A stretch of DNA of 64,000 bases, from positions 1 through 64,000 of the forward strand of contig JAIXZY010000012.1 in the NCBI GenBank assembly GCA_027489355.1, written 5' to 3'. Numbering within the stretch: the first letter of the stretch is position 1; each line of letters opens with the position of its first letter. Below are positions 1 through 8,636 of the stretch, in pieces. Position numbers and translations under genes: made by a program. The stretch comes from Paracoccaceae bacterium (GTDB taxonomy: Bacteria > Pseudomonadota > Alphaproteobacteria > Rhodobacterales > Rhodobacteraceae). Below the pieces are notes generated by a model. It saw nothing but the letters and a program-made list of their open reading frames with translations, had not been told where the DNA came from and did not search any database.

Positions 1-1380
1 ACGCAAGGCATCCTGACCGGCCGCTTCCGCCCCGCCGCCAGAATGCCGTCGTCGCGGGGCCTTGCGGAACACCTCGGCGTCAGCCGGATCACCGTGACGC
101 TGGCCTATGCCGACCTCGTCTCCTCGGACTACCTCACCGCGCAAGGTAGGTCGGGCTATTTCGTTTCGGACACCGCCCCCCTGGCGCCGGAGTTTCCCCA
201 GGCCGAACCCCGTGCGGACGCCATCGATTTCAAGGGCTTGACCCAGGGCCGCTTCACCCTGGTGCCCAAGGTGGAACGGCCCGAGGACTGGGACCGCTAC
301 CCCTATCCCTTCATCTATGGCCAGGCGGACCCGACGCTTTTCGACCACCAGAACTGGCGGCAATGCGCCCTCCGCGCCCTTGGCAAGCGCGACTTTGCGG
401 CCCTGACCACCGACTACTACGAACGCGACGACCCCCTGCTGATCCAGGAGCTTCTGCGCACCATCCTCCCCCGCCGGGGCATCGCGGCGCGGGAAGATGA
501 GGTGTTGCTCACCTTGGGCGCGCAGAACGCGCTCTGGATCGCCGCCAATGCGCTCCTGGCCCCCGGGCGCCGCGCCGTGGTGGAAAATCCCGGCTATCCC
601 GCCTGGCGCGCCATCGTCGCGGCCACCGGCGCCACCGCCGTCCCCGTGGACGTCGACGCCCAGGGCTTGCCTCCGCAAGTGCTTGACGCCGATGTGGTTT
701 TCACCACCCCCTCGCACCAGTGCCCGACAAACGCCACCATGCCCGTCGACCGCCGCGTGGCCCTTTTGGAGGCCGCAGAGGCGAAAGGCTTCGTCATCAT
801 CGAGGACGACTACGAATTCGAGATGTCCTTCCTGAAACCCGTCGCCCCGGCGCTGAAGTCGCTCGACCGGGGCGGCCGCGTCATCTATGCCGGCAGCTTC
901 TCGAAGTCCGTCTTCCCCGGCCTCCGCCTTGGCTACCTCGTCGGCCCCCCCGGCTTCATCGCCGAGGCGCGGGCCTTGCGTGGCCTGATGCTGAAGCACC
1001 CGCCCGGCCATATCCAGCGGACGATGGCCTATTTCCTGGGCCTCGGCCACTACGACGCCCTCGTCAACCGCATGAAGAACGCCTACCGCCGCCGTCGCCA
1101 GGTCATGGCCGAGGCCATCTCGGCCGAGGGGCTGAGCGTGGCGGGGCAGGGCGGCTTCGGCGGATCGAGCTTCTGGATGCGCGCGCCGGACGACGTGGAC
1201 ACCGAAGAACTGGCCCTATCCTTGCGCGGCGATGGCGTCCTCATCGAACCCGGCCGCGCCTTCTTTGCCGGGGACGGCCCCCGCAATTTCTACCGCCTGG
1301 CCTATTCCTCCATCGCCCCGCAGCGTATCCCCGAGGGCGTGGCGCGGATTGCGAAGGCTCTGGCTCTAGCAGGCCGATGA
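1..1380 (+). CDS. tauR: MocR/TauR-family transcriptional regulator, 5' end outside window
   Basis: The reading frame is open from the first base, so the start codon lies upstream; an internal ATG at 43 is not the true start because the residues before it (TGRFRPAARMPSSR) are part of a GntR winged helix. The N-terminal HTH (LAEHLGVSRITVTLAY) is followed by a fold-type I aminotransferase-like domain with the PLP-lysine motif SFSKS (Lys about in-window codon 302). This is the MocR architecture. TauR regulators of this type activate taurine genes in Rhodobacter capsulatus in the presence of taurine (established for that family). The next gene is xsc, and the 84-bp gap to it holds two repeats matching the known TauR site, so assignment as TauR is strong. 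Other MocR regulators (PdxR, GabR) share the architecture but not this context. Confidence 0.9.
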   Translation, partial: TQGILTGRFRPAARMPSSRGLAEHLGVSRITVTLAYADLVSSDYLTAQGRSGYFVSDTAPLAPEFPQAEPRADAIDFKGLTQGRFTLVPKVERPEDWDRYPYPFIYGQADPTLFDHQNWRQCALRALGKRDFAALTTDYYERDDPLLIQELLRTILPRRGIAAREDEVLLTLGAQNALWIAANALLAPGRRAVVENPGYPAWRAIVAATGATAVPVDVDAQGLPPQVLDADVVFTTPSHQCPTNATMPVDRRVALLEAAEAKGFVIIEDDYEFEMSFLKPVAPALKSLDRGGRVIYAGSFSKSVFPGLRLGYLVGPPGFIAEARALRGLMLKHPPGHIQRTMAYFLGLGHYDALVNRMKNAYRRRRQVMAEAISAEGLSVAGQGGFGGSSFWMRAPDDVDTEELALSLRGDGVLIEPGRAFFAGDGPRNFYRLAYSSIAPQRIPEGVARIAKALALAGR

Positions 1381-1382
1381 AA

Positions 1383-1436
1383 CTGGCCCTAAGCTGCGGC
1401 GGGCCGCGGCGATAGGTTGCGCGCAACTGGCCTTAT
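1383..1436. promoter_or_regulatory. Two TauR-site-like direct repeats upstream of xsc
   Basis: CTGGCCCTAA at 1383-1392 and CTGGCCTTAT at 1427-1436 are direct repeats 44 bp apart, start to start. The TauR recognition sequence described in Rhodobacter capsulatus is a direct repeat of CTGGACYTAA; both copies differ from it by A to C at position 5, and the second also ends in T. They fill the tauR-xsc gap, the first beginning 2 bp after the tauR stop codon, so they probably control the xsc operon. Site identity is inference from similarity. Confidence 0.7.
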
Positions 1437-1464
1437 CGGGCCGCACAGGACATGGAGACAGACG

Positions 1465-3240
1465 ATGAAGATGACGACCGAGGAAGCCTTCGTGAAGGTC
1501 CTGCAGATGCACGGGATCGAGCACGCCTTCGGGATCATCGGCTCGGCCTTCATGCCGATATCTGACCTGTTCCCCAAGGCCGGGATCACCTTCTGGGACT
1601 GCGCCCACGAAGGCTCGGGCGGGATGATGGCGGACGGCTTCACCCGGGCCTCGGGGAAAATGTCGATGATGATCGCCCAGAACGGGCCGGGGATTACCAA
1701 CTTCGTCACCGCAGTGAAAACCGCATACTGGAATCATACTCCTTTACTTCTGGTTACCCCGCAGGCCGCCAACAAGACCATCGGGATGGGTGGCTTCCAG
1801 GAAGTGGAGCAAATGTCGCTTTTCAAGGACATGGTCTGCTACCAGGAGGAGGTCCGCGACCCCTCTCGCGTGGCCGAGGTGCTGAACCGCGTGATCCTGC
1901 AGGCCAAGCGCCAGTCGGCGCCGGCGCAGATCAACATGCCGCGGGACTACTTCACCCATGTCATCGACATTGCTCTGCCCGCGGTGGTGGAGTTCGAGCG
2001 ACCCTCGGGCGGTGAGGAGGCCATCGCCCAGGCGGCGCAGCTGTTGTCCTCGGCCAAGTTCCCGGTGATCCTGAACGGCGCGGGCGTGGTGATCGGGGGC
2101 GCGATCCCGGCCTCGATGGCCTTGGCCGAACGTCTGACCGCCCCGGTCTGCGTCGGCTACCAGCACAACGACGCCTTCCCCGGCTCGCATCCGCTGTTTG
2201 CGGGGCCCTTGGGCTACAACGGGTCGAAGGCGGGGATGGAGCTGATCGCGCAGGCCGACGTCGTGCTCGCTCTGGGGACGCGGCTGAACCCGTTCTCGAC
2301 GCTGCCGGGCTACGGGATCGATTACTGGCCGAAGGGGGCCAAGGTGATCCAGGTCGACATCAACCCGAACCGGATCGGCCTGACGAAGCCGGTGACGGTG
2401 GGGATCGTGGGCGACGCGAAGAAGGTGGCCGAGGGGATCCTGGCGCAGCTGTCCAAGACGGCGGGAGACGCGGGGCGGGCGGAACGCAAGGCTCTGATCG
2501 CGCAGAAGAAATCCGCCTGGGCGCAAGAGCTGTCGTCCATGGACCACGAACAGGACGACCCTGGCACCACCTGGAACGAACGGGCGCGCAACGCGAAACC
2601 CGATTGGATGTCGCCCCGCATGGCTTGGCGCGCGATCCAGGCGGCGCTGCCGAAAGAGGCGATCATCTCGTCGGACATCGGCAACAACTGCGCCATCGGC
2701 AACGCCTATCCGTCGTTCGAGGCGGGCCGGAAATACCTCGCGCCGGGTCTCTTTGGCCCTTGCGGCTATGGCCTGCCGTCGATCATCGGCGCCAAGATCG
2801 GCTGCCCGGATGCGCCCGTCGTGGGCTTCGCCGGAGACGGGGCTTTCGGCATCGCGGTGACGGAACTGACCGCCATCGGGCGCAAGGAATGGCCCGCGAT
2901 CACCATGGTCGTCTTCCGCAACTACCAGTGGGGGGCGGAAAAGCGGAACTCCACGCTCTGGTATGACGACAACTTCGTCGGCACCGAGCTTGACACCGAC
3001 GTCAGCTACGCCGGGATCGCCAAGGCCTGCGGGCTGCAAGGCGTGCAGGCGCGGACGATGGAGGAGCTGACGGCGGCGCTGCGGAAGGCCATCGACGACC
3101 AGATGAACCACGGCAAGACCACGCTGATCGAGGCGCTGATCAACCAGGAGTTGGGCGAGCCCTTCCGCCGCGACGCGATGAAAAAGCCGGTCGAGGTCGC
3201 GGGGATATCGAAGGCTGACATGCGGCCCCAGGTCGTCTGA
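1465..3240 (+). CDS. xsc: Sulfoacetaldehyde acetyltransferase
   Basis: This is a thiamine-diphosphate enzyme of the acetolactate-synthase superfamily, 591 aa, the usual Xsc length. It converts sulfoacetaldehyde plus phosphate into acetyl phosphate and sulfite in the cytoplasm, the desulfonation step of taurine and isethionate catabolism. Visible features are the N-terminal TPP glutamate in CAHEGSGG (Glu49), a central Rossmann-like domain, and the C-terminal TPP/Mg motif starting GDG (457-459) and closing with the Asn of FRNYQWG. The ATG at 1465 is preferred over upstream in-frame codons (from 1417) because GGAGA at 1454-1458 is spaced 6 nt from it and the protein then begins MKMTTEEAFVKVLQ, as in homologues. 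The stop overlaps the next start (TGATG), so translation is coupled to the exporter gene. Confidence 0.96.
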   Translation: MKMTTEEAFVKVLQMHGIEHAFGIIGSAFMPISDLFPKAGITFWDCAHEGSGGMMADGFTRASGKMSMMIAQNGPGITNFVTAVKTAYWNHTPLLLVTPQAANKTIGMGGFQEVEQMSLFKDMVCYQEEVRDPSRVAEVLNRVILQAKRQSAPAQINMPRDYFTHVIDIALPAVVEFERPSGGEEAIAQAAQLLSSAKFPVILNGAGVVIGGAIPASMALAERLTAPVCVGYQHNDAFPGSHPLFAGPLGYNGSKAGMELIAQADVVLALGTRLNPFSTLPGYGIDYWPKGAKVIQVDINPNRIGLTKPVTVGIVGDAKKVAEGILAQLSKTAGDAGRAERKALIAQKKSAWAQELSSMDHEQDDPGTTWNERARNAKPDWMSPRMAWRAIQAALPKEAIISSDIGNNCAIGNAYPSFEAGRKYLAPGLFGPCGYGLPSIIGAKIGCPDAPVVGFAGDGAFGIAVTELTAIGRKEWPAITMVVFRNYQWGAEKRNSTLWYDDNFVGTELDTDVSYAGIAKACGLQGVQARTMEELTAALRKAIDDQMNHGKTTLIEALINQELGEPFRRDAMKKPVEVAGISKADMRPQVV

Positions 3241-3980
3241 TGCCCTTCGATCTTGGACCGCTGGCGCTTCTGTGGCTGGCGGTCTCCTGCTTCGTCGCGG
3301 GGTTCGTGCGGGGATATTCGGGGTTTGGCTTCTCGGCCCTGCTGATCACAGCTTCCAGTCTGGTGACCAATCCGCTGAACTTCGTCGCGGTTGTCGTCGT
3401 TCTGGAAACGGTGATGTCGCTGCAGGCCGCCAAGGGGGCCGGGCCGGATGTGGACTGGAAGCGGGTCGGCTGGCTTCTGGGCGGGGCGGTCATCGGATTG
3501 CCACTGGGGCTTTGGGTTCTGACCGGGGTCAGCGAGGACACGGCCCGGGCGGTCATTTCGGGCTATGTGCTGCTGATGTGCGTCGTCCTGCTGGCCGGCT
3601 GGCGGCTGGCCTCCGAAGTCGAGGGCGTGCCCAACGGGGTTGCGGGGGTGATCTCGGGCCTTGCCAACGCGCCTGGAATGGGGGGGCTGCCAGTGGCGGC
3701 CTTCTTCGCGGCGCAACCGATGCCTGCGGCCGTGTTCCGGGCCACGCTGATCGCCTACTTCCCGCTGCTCGACCTTTATTCCGCGCCGCTTTACTGGCTG
3801 GCAGGGCTGGTGACCTGGGACACGCTCTGGGCCAGCCTTATCGCGCTGCCAGTGACGCTTATTGGGAACTGGCTGGGCGGGCGGCATTTCTTCGGCACCG
3901 ATCCGCAGGACTTCCGCCGCTTCGCGATCATCCTGCTGGCCGGTCTCGCCGTCCTGGGTCTGGGCAAGGCGCTGGTCTGA
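3240..3980 (+). CDS. TSUP-family (TauE/SafE-type) membrane exporter
   Basis: 246 aa, strongly hydrophobic, with about seven to eight predicted membrane segments and the N-terminal TSUP signature around GYSGFGFSALL. The internal repeat half begins near ISGLANAPGMGGLP, matching the duplicated glycine-rich motif of TauE/SafE permeases. Members are proposed exporters of sulfite, sulfate or sulfonates. Placed between xsc (sulfite producer) and ackA-soeABC (sulfite oxidiser), it probably relieves sulfite or sulfate build-up. Start and stop both overlap neighbours in TGATG, so it is inside a coupled operon. The exact anion exported cannot be read from the sequence. In related clusters the unrelated or distant exporter is called TauZ, so no symbol is assigned. 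Confidence 0.88.
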   Translation: MPFDLGPLALLWLAVSCFVAGFVRGYSGFGFSALLITASSLVTNPLNFVAVVVVLETVMSLQAAKGAGPDVDWKRVGWLLGGAVIGLPLGLWVLTGVSEDTARAVISGYVLLMCVVLLAGWRLASEVEGVPNGVAGVISGLANAPGMGGLPVAAFFAAQPMPAAVFRATLIAYFPLLDLYSAPLYWLAGLVTWDTLWASLIALPVTLIGNWLGGRHFFGTDPQDFRRFAIILLAGLAVLGLGKALV

Positions 3981-5056
3981 TGTGGCTGATCGTAAATGCC
4001 GGGTCGTCGTCGCTGAAGCTGAAGGTCTTTGACGGGGAGCGCGAGGTTGCCAAGGCCTTCGTGGGCGAGATCGGGCCGGACGGGCACAAGGCGGCGATGG
4101 CCGAGGGGCTGGCGCAGGCGGGCGTCTCGGTGCACCGGCTGACGGCGGCGGCGCACCGGGTGGTGCATGGCGGAGAAGGGCTGACGACGACCTGCCGGGT
4201 GACGCCGGACGTGCTGCGGCAGATCGAGGCCTGCGTGCCTCTGGCCCCCCTGCACAACCCGGCGAACCTGGTGGGGATCGAGGCGCTTGCGACCCTTGCT
4301 CCCGACCTGCCACAGTATGCGGCCTTCGACACGGCCTTCCACGCGACGAACCCCGAGGTGGCCACGACCTACGCCTTGCCGAAGTCCGACCGCAATCGGG
4401 GCCTGCGCCGGTATGGCTTCCACGGGATCAGCTATGCCGCGCTGGTGCGCATTCTGCGGGGCAGGGGAGAATTGCCAAGGCGGCTCCTCGCCTGCCATCT
4501 TGGCAACGGCTGCTCTCTGGCGGCGATCCTGGACGGGCGGTCGGTGGCGACGACGATGGGCTATTCGCCGCTCGACGGGCTGACCATGGGGACGCGGACC
4601 GGGGGCATCGACGGCAATGCTGTCCTCCGGCTGGCCGAGCTGCACGGCGTGGAAAGGGCGGGCCGTATCCTGAACCGGGAGAGCGGGCTTCTGGGCCTCG
4701 GCGGGATGAGTGACGTCCGCGCGCTTCAAGCGGCAGGGACCGAAGAGGCGCGGTTCGCGCTGGACCATTTCGCCTATTGGGCGGTGCGTCATGCGGGCAG
4801 CATGGTCGCCGCGATGGGGGGGCTCGACGCCGTGGTCTTCACTGGCGGCATTGGCGAGAACGACCCGTGGATGCGGAAGGAAATCCTGTCCGGGCTTGGC
4901 TATCTGGGAGTTTCTTCCGACCCCGACCGCAATGCCCGGAACGAAACCACCCTGCATGATGCGACATCCCGTGTCGTTATCCTTCTTGTGCCCGCCGACG
5001 AGGAGCGGCAGATTGCCCTCGAAGCGCAGGCCGTCAGGGCAGGGGAGGGCGCGTGA
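3980..5056 (+). CDS. ackA: Acetate kinase
   Basis: 358 aa. Catalyses acetyl phosphate + ADP to acetate + ATP. ASKHA-fold motifs are present: N-terminal NAGSSSLK with Asn6, AHRVVHGG, the catalytic Asp in AFDTAFH, YGFHGISY with the conserved His, the Arg in TMGTRTGG and the C-terminal FTGGIGEN. The protein is somewhat shorter than the roughly 400-aa enzymes because the N-terminal domain is trimmed. The ATG at 3980 overlaps the exporter stop in TGATG; in-frame sequence back to 3272 is a shadow of the exporter. Its place directly after xsc means acetyl phosphate from desulfonation can give ATP by substrate-level phosphorylation. Many taurine clusters carry pta here instead. No pta is visible in this window. 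Confidence 0.95.
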   Translation: MWLIVNAGSSSLKLKVFDGEREVAKAFVGEIGPDGHKAAMAEGLAQAGVSVHRLTAAAHRVVHGGEGLTTTCRVTPDVLRQIEACVPLAPLHNPANLVGIEALATLAPDLPQYAAFDTAFHATNPEVATTYALPKSDRNRGLRRYGFHGISYAALVRILRGRGELPRRLLACHLGNGCSLAAILDGRSVATTMGYSPLDGLTMGTRTGGIDGNAVLRLAELHGVERAGRILNRESGLLGLGGMSDVRALQAAGTEEARFALDHFAYWAVRHAGSMVAAMGGLDAVVFTGGIGENDPWMRKEILSGLGYLGVSSDPDRNARNETTLHDATSRVVILLVPADEERQIALEAQAVRAGEGA

Positions 5057-7911
5057 ACCAGCCGAGGGTCGAGACGCAACGCGAAGTCGGCGACGAGGTC
5101 CGCCAGACCACCTGCTACATGTGCGCCTGCCGCTGCGGGATCAACGTTCATCTGAAATCCGGGAAGCTGGCCTACATCGAGGGCAACCGGGATCATCCGA
5201 TCAACAAGGGCGTCCTCTGCGCAAAGGGTGCGAGCGGGATCATGCAGGTCACGGCACCGTCCCGCCTGAAAGCGCCGTTGCGGCGGGTGGGGCCGCGTGG
5301 GTCTGGTGCCTTCGAGGAGATCACCTGGGAAGAGGCGCTGTCCACTGCCGTCGCCTGGATGAAGCCGCTGCGGGAAACCGCGCCGGAGAAGCTTGCCTTC
5401 TTCACCGGCCGCGACCAGAGCCAGAGCCTCACCGGATGGTGGGCGCAGAACTTCGGCACGCCGAACTATGCGGCGCACGGGGGGTTCTGTTCCGTCAACA
5501 TGGCGGCGGGCGGCATCTACACCATCGGTGGCGCTTTCTGGGAATTCGGCCAGCCGGACTGGGATCGGACGAAGCTTTTCGTCATGTTCGGGGTGGCCGA
5601 GGACCATGACTCGAACCCGATCAAGATCGGTCTTGGCAAGCTGAAGGCCCGGGGGGCGCGGGTGATTTCCGTGAACCCAGTCAGGACGGGCTATTCTGCG
5701 GTGGCGGACGACTGGATCGGTATCACGCCTGGGACGGACGGTTTGCTGATCCTGTCGCTGATCCATTGTCTGCTGGAAGCCGGGAAGATCGACCTCGACT
5801 ACCTAGCTCAATGGACCAACGCGCCGCTTTTGGTGACGGAAGCGGACGGGCCAGAGAAGGGCCTCTTCGTCCGCAATGCCGAAAGCCAGCCCTTCGTGAT
5901 CGACCGCCGCACCAGCCACCCGGCGCCCTGGGACGGCAAAGACGTGCAGCCCGACCTCGGCGCCGAATGGCAGGGCAACCGCACCGTCTTCCGCCACATG
6001 GTGGAGGAGTACCTGAAGCCCGGCTACGCGCCCGAGGCCGTGGCCGCGCGCTGCGGCGTGACGGCGGCCCGGATCCGCCAGCTGGCCGCCGAACTCGCCG
6101 ACGTGGCCTTCAACCATGCCATCACCCTCGACCGCCCCTGGACCGACTTCCGGGGCAACGAGCACCCGAACATGCCCGGCCGCCCGGTCAGCTTCCACGC
6201 CATGCGCGGGATCTCGGCCCATTCCAATGGCTTCCAGACCGCCCGCGCGCTGCACCTCCTGCAAATACTGCTGGGAAGCCTCGAAACCCCTGGCGGCTAC
6301 CGCCTGAAACCGCCATACCCCAAGCCCATCGAGGCGCACCCGACGCCCCATTTCGTCTCCACGCCCGGCAAACCCCTGACCGGCCCGCACCTGGGCTATG
6401 TCCGCTCGCCCGACGACCTGTGCCTGCTGCCCGACGGCCAACCGGCCCGCATCGACAAGGGCTTCTCCTGGGAAAACCCGTTCTCGGCGCATGGGTTGAT
6501 GCACATGGTCATCCCGAACGCCCATGCCGGGGACCCGTACAGGATCGACACGCTGTTCCTCTACATGGCGAACATGTCCTGGAACTCCAGCATGAACTCC
6601 GCCCGCGTGATGGAGATGCTGACCGAGGAGCGTGACGGGGACTATGTGATCCCCCGGATCATCTACTCCGACGCCTACGCCTCCGAGATGGTCGCCTACG
6701 CCGACCTGATCCTGCCCGACACAACCTATCTGGAACGCCACGACTGCATCAGCCTTCTCGACCGACCGATCAGCGAACCCGACGCGGCGGGGGATGCCAT
6801 CCGCTGGCCGGTGATCGAACCCGACCGCGAAGTGCGCTGCTTCCAGTCGGTGCTTCTGGAACTTGGCGCGCGCCTTGGCCTGCCGGGGATGGTGAACGAG
6901 GACGGGACGCCGAAGTTCAAGGACTACGCGGACTATATCGCCAACCACCAGCGCCGTCCGGGCGTCGGTCCGCTGATGGGCTTCCGGGGGAATGGCGAGG
7001 CGGAAGGGCGGGGCGCGCCGAACCCCGACCAGCTCAACCGCTACATCGAGAACGGTGCCTTCTACCAGGCGCATGTCCCCGAGGAAGCGGCCTTCTACAA
7101 ACCCTGGAACGCGGCTTACCAGGACTGGGCGGTGAAGCTTGGCCTTTACGAGACGCCGCAGCCCTATCTCTTCAACATCTGGTCCGAACCGATGCGCCGC
7201 TTCCAGCTGGCCGCCGAGGGTTTCGGCCCGCGCCAGCCGCCCGACCACCTCCGCGCCCGCCTCAAACAGGCGATGCACCCGCTGCCGATCTGGTATGCGC
7301 CCTATGGCGACGAGGACGCGGCCTTTGGTTACCCGGTCCATGCGCTCACGCAGCGGCCGATGGACATGTACCATTCCTGGGGTAGCCAGAACGCCTGGCT
7401 GCGGCAGATCAAGGGGCATAACTACCTGTATCTGCCCACGAAAATCTGGGTAGAGCAGGGGTTTCAGGACGGCGACTGGGCGCGGGTGTCCTCGCGGGCC
7501 GGGACGATCGTGGTCCCCGTGGCGCATATGGCCGCGCTGAACGAGAACACTGTCTGGACCTGGAACGCCATCGGCAAGCGCAAGGGGGCCTGGGCGTTGG
7601 ATGCCGACGCGCCCGAGGCGACGACGGGGTTCCTGCTCAATCACCTGATCTCGGAACTTTTGCCCGACCGCGACGGGCTGCGGCTCTCGAACTCCGACCC
7701 CATCACCGGGCAGGCCGCCTGGTTCGACCAGCGGGTGCGAGTAGAGCGGGTTGCGGCCGAGGACCACCCCAGGGGAACGGTGGAGCCGATGTTTGAACGC
7801 CTGCCTGATCCACCCCGCGCGGGTGGTGGGCGGGACCACAATTCTTCTGCGAAGAATTGGACTGCGAGTTTTCGCAGAAAATTCGTCGCGCCGGTGGGGG
7901 GCGAGACATGA
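5053..7911 (+). CDS. soeA: Sulfite dehydrogenase (quinone) molybdopterin subunit SoeA
   Basis: 952-aa DMSO-reductase-superfamily protein. Cys21, Cys24, Cys28 and Cys56 form the C-x2-C-x3-C-x27-C site for a [4Fe-4S] cluster; a candidate Mo-ligand Cys is in GGFCSVN. There is no Tat signal, so the subunit faces the cytoplasm, as known for SoeABC, which oxidises sulfite to sulfate and reduces quinone. SoeABC was defined in Allochromatium vinosum and is linked to taurine-derived sulfite in roseobacters. GTG at 5053 is chosen because it gives a 4-nt GTGA overlap with the ackA stop. The gene is followed by Fe-S and DmsC-like subunits. The last 30 or so residues are translated from paired hairpin DNA (see 7811-7884) and look like a recent extension. 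Polysulfide or thiosulfate reductases are the nearest alternatives. Confidence 0.88.
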   Translation: MNQPRVETQREVGDEVRQTTCYMCACRCGINVHLKSGKLAYIEGNRDHPINKGVLCAKGASGIMQVTAPSRLKAPLRRVGPRGSGAFEEITWEEALSTAVAWMKPLRETAPEKLAFFTGRDQSQSLTGWWAQNFGTPNYAAHGGFCSVNMAAGGIYTIGGAFWEFGQPDWDRTKLFVMFGVAEDHDSNPIKIGLGKLKARGARVISVNPVRTGYSAVADDWIGITPGTDGLLILSLIHCLLEAGKIDLDYLAQWTNAPLLVTEADGPEKGLFVRNAESQPFVIDRRTSHPAPWDGKDVQPDLGAEWQGNRTVFRHMVEEYLKPGYAPEAVAARCGVTAARIRQLAAELADVAFNHAITLDRPWTDFRGNEHPNMPGRPVSFHAMRGISAHSNGFQTARALHLLQILLGSLETPGGYRLKPPYPKPIEAHPTPHFVSTPGKPLTGPHLGYVRSPDDLCLLPDGQPARIDKGFSWENPFSAHGLMHMVIPNAHAGDPYRIDTLFLYMANMSWNSSMNSARVMEMLTEERDGDYVIPRIIYSDAYASEMVAYADLILPDTTYLERHDCISLLDRPISEPDAAGDAIRWPVIEPDREVRCFQSVLLELGARLGLPGMVNEDGTPKFKDYADYIANHQRRPGVGPLMGFRGNGEAEGRGAPNPDQLNRYIENGAFYQAHVPEEAAFYKPWNAAYQDWAVKLGLYETPQPYLFNIWSEPMRRFQLAAEGFGPRQPPDHLRARLKQAMHPLPIWYAPYGDEDAAFGYPVHALTQRPMDMYHSWGSQNAWLRQIKGHNYLYLPTKIWVEQGFQDGDWARVSSRAGTIVVPVAHMAALNENTVWTWNAIGKRKGAWALDADAPEATTGFLLNHLISELLPDRDGLRLSNSDPITGQAAWFDQRVRVERVAAEDHPRGTVEPMFERLPDPPRAGGGRDHNSSAKNWTASFRRKFVAPVGGET
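7811..7884. repeat. Palindromic element read through as the SoeA C-terminus
   Basis: Three inverted repeats are packed here: a GC-rich near-palindrome (CACCCCGCGCGGGTGG, 7812-7827), AATTCTTC-TGC-GAAGAATT (7840-7858, perfect) and CTGCGA-GTTT-TCGCAG (7862-7877, perfect). The outer arms TTCTGCGAA and TTCGCAGAA are also reverse complements, so the whole can fold as one long hairpin. The paired-hairpin design resembles the intergenic elements at 35763-35806 and 45189-45236, but here it lies in frame inside soeA, just before the soeB start. Confidence 0.75.
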
Positions 7912-8636
7912 CCGGTCTGCCGGGAGCCACCGAAAAACGCCTGGGCCTGGTGATCGACCTTGACACCTGCGTCGGCTGCCAGGCCTGCGTCACCGCCTGC
8001 AAGGGCTGGAATGACGGGGGCATCGGCCTTTCGGACCAGGACCCCTACGGCGCCGACCCCTCAGGCACCTTCCTCAACCGCGTCCATTCCTACCAGGTCG
8101 CCATCCCCGACGCGCCAGCGCAAGTCGTGACCTTCCCGCGCTCCTGCCTGCACTGCGACAACGCGCCCTGCGTCACTGTCTGCCCGACCGGGGCCAGCTA
8201 CAAGCGGGCCGAGGACGGGATCGTGCTGGTCAACGAGGACGCCTGCATTGGCTGCGGCCTTTGCGCATGGGCCTGCCCTTACGGCGCGCGCGAGATGGAT
8301 GCGGCGCAGGGCGTGATGAAGAAGTGCACGCTCTGCGTCGACCGGATCTACAACGAGACTCTGCCGGAAGAGGACCGCGAGCCCGCCTGCGTCCGCACCT
8401 GCCCGACGAACGCGCGCCACTTCGGCGATCTGGCGGACCCGGACAGCAAGGTGTCGCAGCTGGTGGCGCAGCGGGGCGGCTATGACCTGATGCCGGATAT
8501 GGGGACGAAGCCCACCAACAAGTACCTGCCCCCCCGTAAGAAGGGGCCGGGCGAGGCAAGCCCGCTGGCTCCGCTCCTCGACATCAAGGCCACCGGGATC
8601 GCCGGGTGGCTCGACCGGATGCTGGGGAAGATCTGA
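7908..8636 (+). CDS. soeB: Sulfite dehydrogenase iron-sulfur subunit SoeB
   Basis: 242-aa polyferredoxin of the DmsB/NrfC type that passes electrons from the SoeA molybdenum site to the membrane subunit. Four cysteine groups are visible: CVGCQACVTAC (Cys21-31), CLHCDNAPCVTVCPTGA, CIGCGLCAWACPYGA and CTLCVDRI with CVRTCPTNA, enough for four [4Fe-4S] clusters. The ATG at 7908 overlaps the soeA stop by 4 nt (ATGA); the frame is open further upstream, but only through the hairpin element, and those codons are not family-like. No signal peptide, so it is cytoplasmic with SoeA. The stop codon is immediately followed by the soeC ATG. Confidence 0.92.
   Translation: MTGLPGATEKRLGLVIDLDTCVGCQACVTACKGWNDGGIGLSDQDPYGADPSGTFLNRVHSYQVAIPDAPAQVVTFPRSCLHCDNAPCVTVCPTGASYKRAEDGIVLVNEDACIGCGLCAWACPYGAREMDAAQGVMKKCTLCVDRIYNETLPEEDREPACVRTCPTNARHFGDLADPDSKVSQLVAQRGGYDLMPDMGTKPTNKYLPPRKKGPGEASPLAPLLDIKATGIAGWLDRMLGKI

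Noticed and set aside
1744-3111. 455-codon minus-strand frame opposite xsc
   Set aside because: Shadow of xsc; rich in R, H, G and D with no domain.
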